From Marinobacter sp. LV10R510-11A (GTDB lineage Bacteria > Pseudomonadota > Gammaproteobacteria > Pseudomonadales > Oleiphilaceae), in assembly GCF_900215155.1 (NCBI RefSeq), contig NZ_LT907980.1, positions 930,001-994,000 of the forward strand: a stretch of DNA of 64,000 nucleotides, given 5' to 3'. The number at the start of each line of letters is the position of its first letter. Position 1 is the stretch's first letter. Of this stretch, positions 1 through 7,829 are shown one piece after another. Under the pieces are notes generated by a model. That model ran no database searches. It saw only the letters and a list, made by a program, of their open reading frames with translations, and had not been told where the DNA came from. The translations under genes and the position numbers were made by a program.

Positions 1-47
1 CGCCTGATTGAGTTAGATTTACTTTGTGAGAGCAGTTTTCGGGAGAG

Positions 48-164
48 TTAGCTCACTCCGCGAATTCGCTCAATATCCCCCTCTAGCATGACATCAAGTG
101 CAGAGACTCCACCGAAAAATTTATTGGGTTTTTTGATCCAACTATCAACTGTTGCGATGGCCAT
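48..164 (-). pseudogene. C-terminal fragment of a MbcA/ParS/Xre-type antitoxin
   Basis: A 38-codon frame with a purine-rich site (AGGAAG) before its ATG. The peptide reads SWIKKPNKFFGGVSALDVML and then EGDIERIRGVS, which matches the W..PN..FGG..ALD pattern of the toxin-binding C-terminal domain (DUF2384) of MbcA/ParS/Xre antitoxins. Full proteins of that family are usually 120-160 aa with an N-terminal helix-turn-helix, which is missing here, and no RES-type toxin is visible beside it. It is most likely a remnant; a short functional version cannot be excluded. The family match is from memory of the motif. Confidence 0.5.
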
Positions 165-283
165 TCGTTACTTCCTCCCCTTTGGCGTATTCCTCAACAA
201 ACTGTAGCTTACAGATCCATCCCATTATCGCGTGAATTTGTGAGTAGCGGACGCTTAGGTAGCAAAAATTGAGTTTGCTAATT

Positions 284-628
284 TCACCGACGCTCTCGTT
301 CACTCCATTCCTCCACGATCTCGTCAATGTCCACTGGATTGTTTTCGTCACCACCAATTTCATCAAATACAATATAAAAACCTGCCCGACTGTAGTGACA
401 GTCGGAAATCACCAGTTTCTGCTTGTTCTGTGCGGCTGCCAGATCTAGCTTGCGAAACAATAGCTCCCGATCTTGCGTTGCTAAGTCTTCAGGATAGACA
501 AAGATCAGGTTGGGATAGATTAACGACGGCCTTGGAAGTGCCTCCTGCCACGCGTTTGCATAAGCAACCAAAAGTCGTTTTCTCTTGTATGCGTCCAACG
601 ATTGCACTTGTTTTTTTGGTATTTTCAT
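284..628 (-). CDS. hypothetical protein, 114 aa
   Basis: I do not recognise the family. The 114-aa protein is charged and soluble-looking, with no signal peptide or membrane segment. A central stretch YPNLIFVYPEDL and an acidic tail (DIDEIVEEWSERERR) stand out. The region upstream of its start (630-800) is very AT-rich, as expected for a promoter in horizontally acquired DNA. A decayed relative with PHLIFLYPEDL lies on the minus strand at 12.74-12.90 kb, just beyond the Wadjet operon, so the family occurs twice in this island. The ATG at 628 is the only good start. Function unknown. Confidence 0.55.
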   Translation of the reverse strand: MKIPKKQVQSLDAYKRKRLLVAYANAWQEALPRPSLIYPNLIFVYPEDLATQDRELLFRKLDLAAAQNKQKLVISDCHYSRAGFYIVFDEIGGDENNPVDIDEIVEEWSERERR

Positions 629-810
629 GAACCACCTATTTATATTTACTTTGTTATCAGACAGATAAATATAACTTTATTTATTTATCAAAAAATTAAT
701 CAATTATATTTATTTTATATTAAAATAAATACAACGAAAACAGTACTTTACAATATCATTATTGTGGATTAAGTTATAGTAAATCAGCAAATTTAAAATA
801 GAAACCAAGG

Positions 811-945
811 ATGATCATGACGGATACAACAATCAAAAATTGGTTTTTAGTAAGCTTGGATAACGATGGTGAAATTATTGGGGAAGCTACTCTAGGGAAT
901 TGTTGTTGAGGATAAAAAATGCCGTTGGAGACCGGGTTGTCCTTA
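811..945 (+). pseudogene. broken small gene (frameshifted N-terminus)
   Basis: An ATG at 811 follows an AAGGA site and opens a 32-codon frame (KNWFLVSLDNDGEIIGEA) that stops at 907. One base out of frame the sequence continues as GIVVEDKKCRWRPG, a natural extension, so a single inserted G near 895 explains the break. The similarity stops near 945 where unrelated sequence begins. I read this as the first half of a small protein lost to a frameshift and a junction. The family is not firmly recognised. Confidence 0.35.
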
Positions 946-1040
946 CCTGGGGCGGTTCGACGTATCGGGGTCTGCTCAACGAGCGATCTGTCAATTACCA
1001 GTCAGGCCACTGGTCGATCAAGCTTGGGCGCATGCGTTGC

Positions 1041-1165
1041 CATCGGCGGTTACGAGCGAACGAGATGGACACTGATAGCGCTGATGCGGGTAACCTTGCC
1101 GGTGATTTAGCAGAAGTCAGCAGCAGACGGCATAGTAGCCAAACGCCCATCGTAATTGTTGGGAC
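1041..1165 (+). repeat. dispersed repeat, copy A
   Basis: About 125 bp that match, at roughly 80% identity by eye, the minus strand of 35876-36000. Both copies share stretches such as GCCGGTGATT and CAGAAGTCAGCAG and end in GTAATTGTTG. Neither copy holds a convincing gene. The rest of 946-1372 contains nothing else I can name apart from the upstream region of vapB. Confidence 0.55.
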
Positions 1166-1372
1166 ACGGTGAAGAAGGCCTGAACCTGAAAATCAATGAG
1201 GGGCCTGTGTAGCCGGAACCATCGGGAATGGCCATCAATCAGGCCATGCCATTTACTTTAGTGTGGCTGACCAGGTGCTAGGTGAGGCACGATATTCCCA
1301 CGAAGGTTCACATGCATAGGCATGGCCTGAGCGCTATAGTATCTCTGCGATCCATATACTGGAGGTGAAAAG

Positions 1373-1603
1373 ATGCGCACAGTTTCTATTTTCAAAAACG
1401 GCAAGAATCAGGCCGTCCGATTGCCTGCTGACATGGCCTATGCCGGTACTGGAGAACTTGAAATTTCGCGAGACGGGGATGTGATCACTCTTCGCCCTGT
1501 CAGGTCGTCTTGGGCATCTTTTGCTGATCTGCCGAGAGCGGACGCCGAGTTTCTTCAGGAGCGGCCTGTGGTCGCGGGTGATGAAGGCCGGTTTAAGCTG
1601 TGA
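1373..1603 (+). CDS. vapB: VapB-type antitoxin
   Basis: A 76-aa protein of the AbrB/SpoVT swapped-hairpin type. The N-terminus (TVSIFKNGKNQAVRLPADM) is the DNA-binding domain of VapB/MazE antitoxins, and the rest (ADAEFLQERPVV) is the toxin-binding tail. It would repress its own operon and neutralise VapC. The start at 1373 is fixed by a strong site (GGAGGTG) seven bases upstream. The last codon overlaps the GTG start of vapC by four bases, the usual coupling. Because the partner toxin is broken, this antitoxin is probably an orphan. Confidence 0.88.
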   Translation: MRTVSIFKNGKNQAVRLPADMAYAGTGELEISRDGDVITLRPVRSSWASFADLPRADAEFLQERPVVAGDEGRFKL

Positions 1604-2013
1604 CCACCTACATGCTCGATACCTGTATCTGCTCATATATTATGCGAAAACGTCCGGCATCGGTGTTGCAGCGATTGACCAACGAAGTTGAGCAAGGCAA
1701 CCGGATTGTTATCTCAGCCATTACGTATGCAGAAATGCGCTACGGCCAAATCGGCAAAAAAGCCTCGGCCAAGCACAAGGTTTTAGTTGATGAGTTCGTA
1801 GAGCGGGTTGACGCTGTTTTGTCTTGGGATCAGAGGGCGGTAGATGCGACAGTCAATGCGATGTGAGAGCTTAGAAAAGCAGGCACCCCCATTGGCCCCA
1901 ACGACATGGCCATAGCGGGGCATGCAATCGCCACTGCTTGCACTCTGGTAACGAACAATGTGCTTGAATTTGCTCGTGTTCCTGGCCTTGTTTACGAACA
2001 TTGGGTCAACTAA
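1600..2013 (+). pseudogene. vapC: VapC PIN-domain toxin, interrupted by an in-frame TGA
   Basis: VapC toxins are PIN-domain endoribonucleases, often cutting initiator tRNA. The frame starts with GTG at 1600 (MTTYMLDTCICSYIM, first acidic residue D7), continues through TYAEMRYG (second acidic residue) and stops at TGA 1864-1866 after 88 codons. The same frame then reads ELRKAGTPIGPNDMAIAGHA and on to HWVN, ending at 2013. That second part carries the conserved GPND acidic residue of the active site. A CGA to TGA change at an expected arginine explains the stop. The truncated product lacks the last catalytic aspartate and should be inactive. Total length with readthrough, 137 codons, is normal for VapC. 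Confidence 0.85.
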
Positions 2014-2278
2014 CGCACGAAACTGGTACCGCAGACATGGTGGTTGAGTTTGATGGCCGTCCATGTTGGCTACTCAACGTAGTACTTTCTGCGTATACAA
2101 TAGTATTCAGTGAGCAAAATGTGGATGTCAATTGATTACGTAGTGATCGAAAGAAAAGTGAACTAAGCTGCTGTTAAATTAAATATTTAAGGCCGAGTCG
2201 GATTGGACAGAGAGCGGAGTTATCTGGAATCGGCTTTATCGCAATATCGCGGAAGGCGGTCTAATCACTGTATGCACC

Positions 2279-2694
2279 ATGGAGAGTGAAGTGCCTATAA
2301 CCGGCAGTGTTTTTGCGAAGAGGTGAGGTGCCAGGTTGATAGCAGGCTTCGTGATGCGAAGTCTTGCCATTGCTCTCGCTGACGCAAAGCATTCAGCTCC
2401 CAGGCGTCAGCATATGCCTTGGTTGAACCATCTGAGTTTGGGTGGTTGTCCGGCGAGGGATTACTCACGTCCTACGTCGGTAGCCATGGCTTTGGGTTGC
2501 AGTTTTGTAGCAAATGCGGGTCTACGCTGTGTGGCATTTTGGATGGTGTTATTCATGGTGTGACTTTAGGTTGTGTGAATGGTGACCCGAAAGTTGAGAT
2601 TGGCATGCACATCTATGTGGGTTCTAAAGTAGCTTGGGAAACCCTGCCCGATGCAGTAACTCAGTATCATGAGCAAGGTCCCAAGAATGCATAA
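2279..2694 (+). pseudogene. GFA-family protein, frameshifted and with a nonsense codon
   Basis: GFA-family proteins bind zinc with cysteines in CxC and CxxC motifs. From the ATG at 2279 the frame reads MESEVPITGS and then breaks; with one base restored near 2313 it continues CFCEEVRCQVDSRLRDAKSC, then HCSR, a TGA at 2373 where the third zinc cysteine should be, and RKAFSSQASAYALVEPSEFG, FCSKCGSTLCG and a normal C-terminus. Two independent lesions make it a pseudogene. Its stop codon lies inside the first attC-like site, as is usual for integron cassettes. The 265 bp between vapC and this gene (2014-2278) show nothing recognisable. Confidence 0.75.
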
Positions 2695-2773
2695 CAATCG
2701 CAGTCACGGCGACGGCTTTTCCATTGCGGCTTCGCATCCATTCCAAAACCGCGCATGCTGCGGGCGTTAGAGC
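2687..2773 (+). other. attC-like integron recombination site 1
   Basis: The segment starts with GCATAACAA, overlapping the stop codon of the GFA remnant, and ends with GCGGGCGTTAGAG. These resemble the R'' (RYYYAAC) and R' (GTTRRRY) boxes of attC sites. The arms are partly complementary (GGCTTTT against AAAACC). The first half is almost identical to the site at 4938 (AACAATCRCAGTCACGGC), which supports one integron family. Confidence 0.7.
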
Positions 2774-2798
2774 TGAATGATATCAATAAGGAGTAGAA

Positions 2799-3047
2799 AT
2801 GGTAGCTCTGGTCAAGGAAGTCTACTCAAAGGAGGATGCCTGTTACCTATATGGCTACGACCTACTCAATGAGACATATCTCGGCTCAAGGTACGTGGTC
2901 ACATTTGGTCTAAGCTTGGAAGCGCTGTCACCCTCTGAGGCTCTAGAAAAATTATATGGGTATCGAGGTCCTATTTTTCGGTTCACGGATAAGAAAGACT
3001 TTCTGAAAATGTTCAACACAAAACTGGATGGGCCACTCAATCATTAG
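2799..3047 (+). CDS. hypothetical cassette protein, 82 aa
   Basis: A short gene between two attC-like sites, so a gene cassette. The site AAGGAG lies six bases before the ATG. The protein (MVALVKEVYSKEDACYLYGYD, then a GYRGPIFRFTDKKDF segment) has no membrane segment and no motif I recognise. Cassette genes of this size are commonly unassigned. It is probably read from a promoter to its left or from its own weak promoter in the 25-bp leader. Confidence 0.6.
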   Translation: MVALVKEVYSKEDACYLYGYDLLNETYLGSRYVVTFGLSLEALSPSEALEKLYGYRGPIFRFTDKKDFLKMFNTKLDGPLNH

Positions 3048-3059
3048 GCCTGCGCACGA

Positions 3060-3113
3060 CTTAACAATTCACAGCAGTTCGCGAGCTGTGGTCGCTGCTG
3101 TGCTCCTTTAGGA
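3060..3113 (+). other. attC-like integron recombination site 2
   Basis: Begins with ACTTAACAA (a good R'' box), contains the perfect arms CACAGCAG and CTGCTGTG around a short centre, and ends in CTTTAGGA. The R' box should read GTTAGG; the G at the cleavage point is replaced by T, so this site may no longer recombine. Confidence 0.6.
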
Positions 3114-3118
3114 TTTTG

Positions 3119-3709
3119 ATGGATTACTCGTCAACCCGTTGGGAAGAGTTCCTAAACCCTGATGTTCTCAGGCCTAAACTTATCTCAGCCTCAATATATC
3201 TGGCGGCTTTCGAGCTTCTCAAAGATGCAATTATTGAGAGAATCGAGACCTTTTTTACCGATGGCTACGGACCCGAAGGCAACGTAGTCTCTCCAGAGTA
3301 TGAAAAAGAAGTTCTGTCCATTCACAAAAGCAGGGTGAGGGCTTCACTGGAATGGCTTAAAGAACAGGATGCGATTTCAGACCAAGATATTGATGCGTTC
3401 AATAGCATCAGAACGTGCAGGAACGATGTTGCTCACGAGATGCCTAAATTCCTCGTTGGAGATGTGGCAGTTAACTTCTCCCAGCAGTTCGAGTTGATGG
3501 TGACGCTGCTGCGTAAAATCGAGGTGTGGTGGATCGTAAACTTCGAGATCCCGATCAGCCCAGAATTTCGCGATATGGAGATTGATGAGAGTGGAATCGT
3601 TCCAGGGCCGCTCATGACACTTCAAGTAATGCTTGATATTGCATTGGGTGACCCTGAAAAAGCATCATACTACTATGATGAACTTCGAAAGCGGCGTAGT
3701 GAATCCTAA
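3119..3709 (+). CDS. cassette protein with a HEPN-like RNxxxH motif
   Basis: A 196-aa protein, mostly helical. Around residues 97-106 it reads IRTCRNDVAHE, the R-x4-H motif that HEPN ribonucleases use for catalysis and dimerisation. HEPN proteins act in toxin-antitoxin, abortive-infection and RNA-processing systems. No nucleotidyltransferase partner (MNT) lies next to it. AGGA six bases upstream favours the ATG at 3119 over the TTG at 3116. The stop codon lies inside the next attC-like site. The HEPN reading rests on one motif and helical content; a structural comparison would settle it. Confidence 0.6.
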   Translation: MDYSSTRWEEFLNPDVLRPKLISASIYLAAFELLKDAIIERIETFFTDGYGPEGNVVSPEYEKEVLSIHKSRVRASLEWLKEQDAISDQDIDAFNSIRTCRNDVAHEMPKFLVGDVAVNFSQQFELMVTLLRKIEVWWIVNFEIPISPEFRDMEIDESGIVPGPLMTLQVMLDIALGDPEKASYYYDELRKRRSES

Positions 3710-3771
3710 CATAGTGCAGGCAATGGACGTTCCTAACGTCGCGCCCCTGCTGCAATCATTAGCTGATCAAA
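3704..3771 (+). other. degenerate attC-like site 3
   Basis: Starts with CCTAACAT, containing the stop codon of the HEPN-like gene, and ends with CATTAGC. Between them are nested arms: GCAGG with CCTGC and, inside, GACGT with ACGTC around a 5-base loop. The geometry fits attC, but the R' box has A in place of G, so I call it degenerate. Confidence 0.45.
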
Positions 3772-3775
3772 AAAC

Positions 3776-4921
3776 ATGCGATACCTTGATGAGAAAAACG
3801 CACTCTCGCTTTTACCGATTCCGGTAGAAAGCCTCAGTCAGATTGAAACTGCACTGGTTGAGATAGATGCAGGAATGCACGGAGTTTTGAAAGGGTGTAT
3901 TTCCGATCTTGTGAAAATTAATAAGCAATCACGGCATGGGAAAAAAGCATGGGGAAGATTCAGATCCGGGCGCAAGCACGACCTCCTTATTGAATTCCGG
4001 TTTATCCTCTTTGACGAACAGCCTGATCCGGACCAGTGTTTTTATAGCTGGCAAGCCAGCTCGCACGGCACACCACAAGCACCAACCATAATTTTCCATT
4101 TCGAGCGGGTAGCAGGGGAGCCGCCTGCCAATGGTCTGGATACTCCAGCGGGGGCATATGTTCAATCTCGAAGAATTTTCTCGGTTCCGATTCAGTGCAT
4201 TCTTAGAAATTGGGGCAACGTAGAGCGAGGTCACATGATCTATGAGCACAATATTTCGGCAATGGATTTCGCTGATCCTCAGTTTGAATCTGCTAGCTAC
4301 ATCGGGCTCACTTCACGAAATTGGCAGACAAGATACAAAGAGCATCAGCGAGACGCGCTAACCGGAAGCGAACTGCTTTTTCATACTTCCCTGCGCAAGG
4401 TTCTGAACGTCGATAGCTTGGTTCAAGCGGGGCTTGGGAGTTTTGAACTAGTAAGGAAAGGTGCAGCGCTATTATCGGAGTTGGAATACGTCAACCTAAC
4501 CTACGAGGAAGCGATGCAGGTTGAGGAGAAATTAGTCGAACGTACCCTCTACCCGAAAGGGCTCAACATGATCCCAGGCGGATTTGCCGGTTTTCAGTTC
4601 CTCCATAAACTTGGATATTTGAACCGCACAACAAAGGTCTCAGTCGATGAGCGGGATCACGCTTCGGCTAAGTACCTACTTGATGCTGAATCTGGAGTGC
4701 GTGTAGCTCCTTGGGTTAAGAAGAATTGGTCGAGTGATGAATTTTATGAACAAGTTATTTTCAAACGCAGTAACACATTGAACCGAGATCAGGTTATTTC
4801 TATCCGAAAATATGGTAATGAATGGGGGTTTGATTCAGATCTAATCGCTAACCTAGTCGGTGCTAATTTACGTCAGGTTCGTGATGTGCTGAGCGAAAAG
4901 TACTATTCCCGCGTGAAGTAG
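3776..4921 (+). CDS. GIY-YIG-nuclease-like protein, 381 aa
   Basis: Residues about 150-270 look like a GIY-YIG domain: MIYEHNISAMDF (GIY-like strand), ASYIGLTSRNWQTRYKEH (YIG strand and the arginine helix) and VEEKLVERTLYPKGLNMIPGG, which supplies the catalytic glutamate and the asparagine near the end of such domains. The N-terminal 150 residues and C-terminal 100 residues are unassigned. The C-terminal part may bind DNA. It lies in the integron array between two attC-like sites, and no clear ribosome site precedes the ATG. A second GIY-YIG-like gene of different architecture lies on the far side of the Wadjet operon. Function could be defence or DNA repair. Confidence 0.6.
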   Translation: MRYLDEKNALSLLPIPVESLSQIETALVEIDAGMHGVLKGCISDLVKINKQSRHGKKAWGRFRSGRKHDLLIEFRFILFDEQPDPDQCFYSWQASSHGTPQAPTIIFHFERVAGEPPANGLDTPAGAYVQSRRIFSVPIQCILRNWGNVERGHMIYEHNISAMDFADPQFESASYIGLTSRNWQTRYKEHQRDALTGSELLFHTSLRKVLNVDSLVQAGLGSFELVRKGAALLSELEYVNLTYEEAMQVEEKLVERTLYPKGLNMIPGGFAGFQFLHKLGYLNRTTKVSVDERDHASAKYLLDAESGVRVAPWVKKNWSSDEFYEQVIFKRSNTLNRDQVISIRKYGNEWGFDSDLIANLVGANLRQVRDVLSEKYYSRVK

Positions 4922-4935
4922 CCCCATGTTTCAAG

Positions 4936-5015
4936 CAGCGAACAATCACAGTCACGGCTACTGCATTGCGGCTTAGCCTCCATTCCGCAGCCGCGCCTGA
5001 TTTCGGCGTTATGGA
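4936..5015 (+). other. attC-like integron recombination site 4
   Basis: Begins AGCGAACAATC and ends TTCGGCGTTATGG. The left half is nearly identical to site 1 (CAGTCACGGC, then TTGCGGCTT and CCTCCATTCC). The conserved GTTATG R' box and paired GC-rich arms make this the best attC candidate with site 1. Confidence 0.7.
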
Positions 5016-5032
5016 TCCGAGAAGGAGAGAAG

Positions 5033-5092
5033 ATGGTAACCGTCCGGCCATCACAACTTGCTAATGATGGCTGGCCTCCAGTTGTGCGGTAG
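5033..5092 (+). pseudogene. truncated start of a further cassette gene
   Basis: An ATG with an excellent GAAGGAGAG ribosome site sits just after attC-like site 4 but opens only 19 codons (MVTVRPSQLANDGWPPVVR) before TAG. The next bases belong to an IS66 remnant on the other strand. It is probably the beginning of the last cassette gene, cut by that insertion. Confidence 0.4.
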
Positions 5093-5167
5093 CAACTCGT
5101 TAATAGCGCTGTTCTTCTGCGTCGGAAGTCTTGTCAGCACATCTTTCAGATAGGCATACGGATCGTA
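5069..5167 (-). pseudogene. IS66-family transposase C-terminal remnant
   Basis: The minus strand reads DPYAYLKDVLTRLPT and then NELLPHNWRPA, the typical C-terminal element of IS66 transposases (TnpC). Everything upstream, including the DDE catalytic core, is gone. It marks an old insertion between the integron array and the Wadjet operon. The rest of 5168-5490 holds nothing I can identify. Confidence 0.65.
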
Positions 5168-5492
5168 GCAGACTGGATCAGGATCATCACCGCAGCAGCG
5201 CGCTGTCCACTTCTCGGTGAACCGGCGAACAGCCAGTTTGAGCGACCCAGTGCCCAAGGCCGGATCTGGTATGGCTACTCACCCCATAACCCGGATAGAT
5301 AACCATCTCGAAGACATCTACCGAGTTTATTACAACTATTGCAAAGTGAATGACTAAGGTAAAACTCCGGACATGCGTCTGGGGCTGGCAAAAGGACCTG
5401 TAGAGTTAGAAAAGATCTTTTCTTTGGACAAATACACCAAGGCCAATTCATAAAAAGGGCCGGTGGATAAATGAACTGACTCCCATTTGTTG

Positions 5493-5534
5493 CCCGACTA
5501 GGCCAAACCAGATCCACTTTAGTTGAATGGCTTG
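5493..5534 (-). repeat. left copy of a 42-bp inverted repeat flanking Wadjet
   Basis: Read on the minus strand, this 42-bp segment matches 12659-12700 on the plus strand at 36 of 42 positions, without gaps. The shared core is CTAAAGTGGATCTGG. The two copies enclose the complete jetABCD operon and its promoter. Confidence 0.75.
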
Positions 5535-5550
5535 CCACTATAGTGAACTT

Positions 5551-5578
5551 TTGACGTTACATTTGACTGACCTATAAT
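5551..5578 (+). promoter_or_regulatory. predicted promoter of the Wadjet operon
   Basis: TTGACG at 5551-5556 and TATAAT at 5573-5578, separated by 16 bp, lie 45 bp before jetA. This is a near-consensus sigma-70 promoter. Confidence 0.7.
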
Positions 5579-5623
5579 CCATCGATCTTATATTTTGTCC
5601 TATTATCCACTAACCGGATTTTT

Positions 5624-7141
5624 ATGTCGCAACACGATAAAGAACGCACAGAACCCTTTTTCGTCGATGAGCAGGTTAATTTCTTTAAACCGCTGGTCGG
5701 ACGTTACCGAGAAGTGGTGGTGTCATGCATTCGCGAACTTTATTTGCGACTCAATGGCCCGGAGGCAGATTACGGCGTTCATCTGACAAGAGAGGACGTT
5801 CTGACCATTTTTCACGGTGCGATCAATCGGACAGCGTTGATGGATTTTGATCCGTCCGTAGATGATCCTGAAGAGAAAGAGGATCGATTGTCTGTGCACG
5901 ACCGCGCTGCAAGGATTCTCCGAAAACTGCTTGATAGCGGCTGGATTACTGAGTATGCAGATCCGGTTGCGATGCGAAAGTCCTACCAGCTATCGGGCAT
6001 GGGTCGGCAATTTTCTGCGCCGTTCGTTCGAGTGTTTGAAGAAATCATCACGGACACACAGAACACACGCTCTACACTGGCTAACCTTCAACATTTCTTC
6101 AGCAGTACCTTGAGCCAGAATCCGGAGGTGGATCACCTGATGATTGCCACCAAAAACTCTGGCGAAATTATTTCCGATCTAAACAACCTGATTGAAGAGT
6201 TGGACAGTAAGCGTCGCCAATTGTTGAAGGCCGTTGATGACAACATTGAACACGCCAAACAGGCGGGTGAGGATTTTATCGACTATGCCCAAAAGCGCTT
6301 GATTCCAGAATTCGAAACCCGGATGAAAACCGACTCCATTGAACGTCACAAGGCTGAGATTCTGGATATTCTTCGTCAATTACAGGGGCTGCCGAATCCT
6401 ACTAAAGCCAAGATCGAGAAGCGGCTCAGGCGTCTGTACCCAAATCTCCATAAACCCGGAGACAGGGATTCCATTTTTCTCTGGGCACTTCAAACCATCG
6501 AGCGCCGACTCATGAATGCCTGCGATTTCAAGATTCCGGAGCTTCGCTCCCAGGCCGATAAGTTCATGCGTCGTGCTCAAATGCTCATTGATCATCTGAC
6601 CACGATTGCCTTTGGTGAGAATGAACATAAATCGGTGTTCAAATTGGTGGGTGACCTCAAATCGATGAACGAATCCATGTTCAATGCTGTCCTGGACAAC
6701 AGTTTGAATGATCATGGTCGTCTCGATATCCGCCTTATTAATCCTGCTGCTGTCACACTTCCTGATCGTCGCGAGAGAGTCAAAATTGACGATTCCATCG
6801 TTGAGTCTCTAATGGAAACACCGGATCAGATGCGCCAACGCTATATTATGAATAAGATCGAAACCATGTTTGCAGTGACCAGCAGCCAGATAAGAAAGCA
6901 GGCCATCAAACACCTTGCCGAAGGGCGTCGAATCCAGGCCAGCGAAGTCCTTATCAACGATGTGGACTCCTTGTTGTTCGTACTTAATGGACCGATTGTG
7001 GGGAGTGTTTCCAACCCGGATGAAGACTTCGTGGTGCACCCGCTCGGTCGAACCTATGAAAATCGCTATATGACGGCTGATGATTACGAAATCGAATACG
7101 TCGGTACGGGAAATACTGGCTTTGAGGATCCTCATGTTTGA
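5624..7141 (+). CDS. jetA: Wadjet subunit JetA (MksF-like kleisin)
   Basis: First gene of a four-gene Wadjet/MksFEBG operon, which recognises plasmids by DNA extrusion and cleaves them. JetA is the kleisin that links the JetC motor heads. The 505-aa protein opens with FFVDEQVNFFKPLVGRYREV and a winged-helix-like N-terminus, followed by long helical segments (residues about 150-260) and a basic C-terminal half, as in MksF/JetA proteins. The call rests mainly on the gene order and the unambiguous JetC and JetD. The ribosome site is weak, but the ATG at 5624 fits the promoter. The stop overlaps the jetB start by eight bases. Subtype I, II or III cannot be fixed by eye. Confidence 0.85.
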   Translation: MSQHDKERTEPFFVDEQVNFFKPLVGRYREVVVSCIRELYLRLNGPEADYGVHLTREDVLTIFHGAINRTALMDFDPSVDDPEEKEDRLSVHDRAARILRKLLDSGWITEYADPVAMRKSYQLSGMGRQFSAPFVRVFEEIITDTQNTRSTLANLQHFFSSTLSQNPEVDHLMIATKNSGEIISDLNNLIEELDSKRRQLLKAVDDNIEHAKQAGEDFIDYAQKRLIPEFETRMKTDSIERHKAEILDILRQLQGLPNPTKAKIEKRLRRLYPNLHKPGDRDSIFLWALQTIERRLMNACDFKIPELRSQADKFMRRAQMLIDHLTTIAFGENEHKSVFKLVGDLKSMNESMFNAVLDNSLNDHGRLDIRLINPAAVTLPDRRERVKIDDSIVESLMETPDQMRQRYIMNKIETMFAVTSSQIRKQAIKHLAEGRRIQASEVLINDVDSLLFVLNGPIVGSVSNPDEDFVVHPLGRTYENRYMTADDYEIEYVGTGNTGFEDPHV

Positions 7142-7829
7142 AGTTATCGACAGTGAATTGAAGAAAGCAAATTCAAGCCTTGGAGAATTTCGGGAGGTTG
7201 TGAAGCGACTGCTGGCTGACCAAGCTATTTACCGCAAACAATCGAACAAGGAAGCGGAGCGCTACGATCAGTTCATTCGGCTTCAGGTCTTAATTCAAGA
7301 GTATCTTGGCGTGCTTGGTTTTCGCGTTGTTCATCACGAACAACATCAGTACGTAGTGTGCTATCCGCCAGGTTCCGATATTCCTGGGGTCTACAATGAC
7401 GACATCGAGCAGAACCACTATCAGAGAAAACTTCGTCGTAATGAGAAGATCGTACTGATTGTGGCCCGGTACCTTTTTGAAGAAACATTGAGAGAAGGTC
7501 AACTATCTGATGACGGCACCGCTTTCGTTGATATTGAAAAGTTCAATCACACCTTTGCGATGGTCGCCAAGCAAACGCTGGACAAGGAAAGTGAACGGGA
7601 CGAGCTGCTTCGATTCCTGAGAGGCCTTCGGGTAATCGAGTATAAAGATGCTTCGGACCCTGATGCTCTGATTGGTTTTCGCAGCAATATCCTGTGTTTT
7701 AGCATGGAATCTGTCGTTCAGCAGGTTCGAGAGGAACTCGGAATTGATGGCGAAGAGGAAGAAGAGTTTCAGCCAGGCACCAGTGGTAATTTATCCCTGG
7801 CAATGACAGATGACGAGGGTGCTCGATGA
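7134..7829 (+). CDS. jetB: Wadjet subunit JetB (MksE-like)
   Basis: JetB/MksE is the small winged-helix subunit that binds the kleisin. I chose the ATG at 7134 (MFEVIDSELKKANSSLGEFR), preceded by GAGG and overlapping the end of jetA, over an upstream in-frame start at 7080. That gives 231 aa. Segments such as AERYDQFIRLQVLIQEYLGV and an acidic tail (DGEEEEEFQPG) fit the family's size and character. It overlaps jetC by ATGA, so the two are translationally coupled. Confidence 0.85.
   Translation: MFEVIDSELKKANSSLGEFREVVKRLLADQAIYRKQSNKEAERYDQFIRLQVLIQEYLGVLGFRVVHHEQHQYVVCYPPGSDIPGVYNDDIEQNHYQRKLRRNEKIVLIVARYLFEETLREGQLSDDGTAFVDIEKFNHTFAMVAKQTLDKESERDELLRFLRGLRVIEYKDASDPDALIGFRSNILCFSMESVVQQVREELGIDGEEEEEFQPGTSGNLSLAMTDDEGAR

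Noticed and set aside
2373..2410. In-frame TGA at a cysteine position with a TGACGC/GCGTCA stem, as in a selenoprotein gene.
   Set aside because: The same gene has an independent frameshift near 2313 and no proper start in the corrected frame; the stem-loop lacks the usual apical features. Decay is simpler.
5275..5538. 87-codon minus-strand frame with KVDLVWPSRATNGSQ, similar to the plus-strand frame at 12652-12837.
   Set aside because: The similarity is explained by the 42-bp inverted repeat; outside it the peptides are unrelated.
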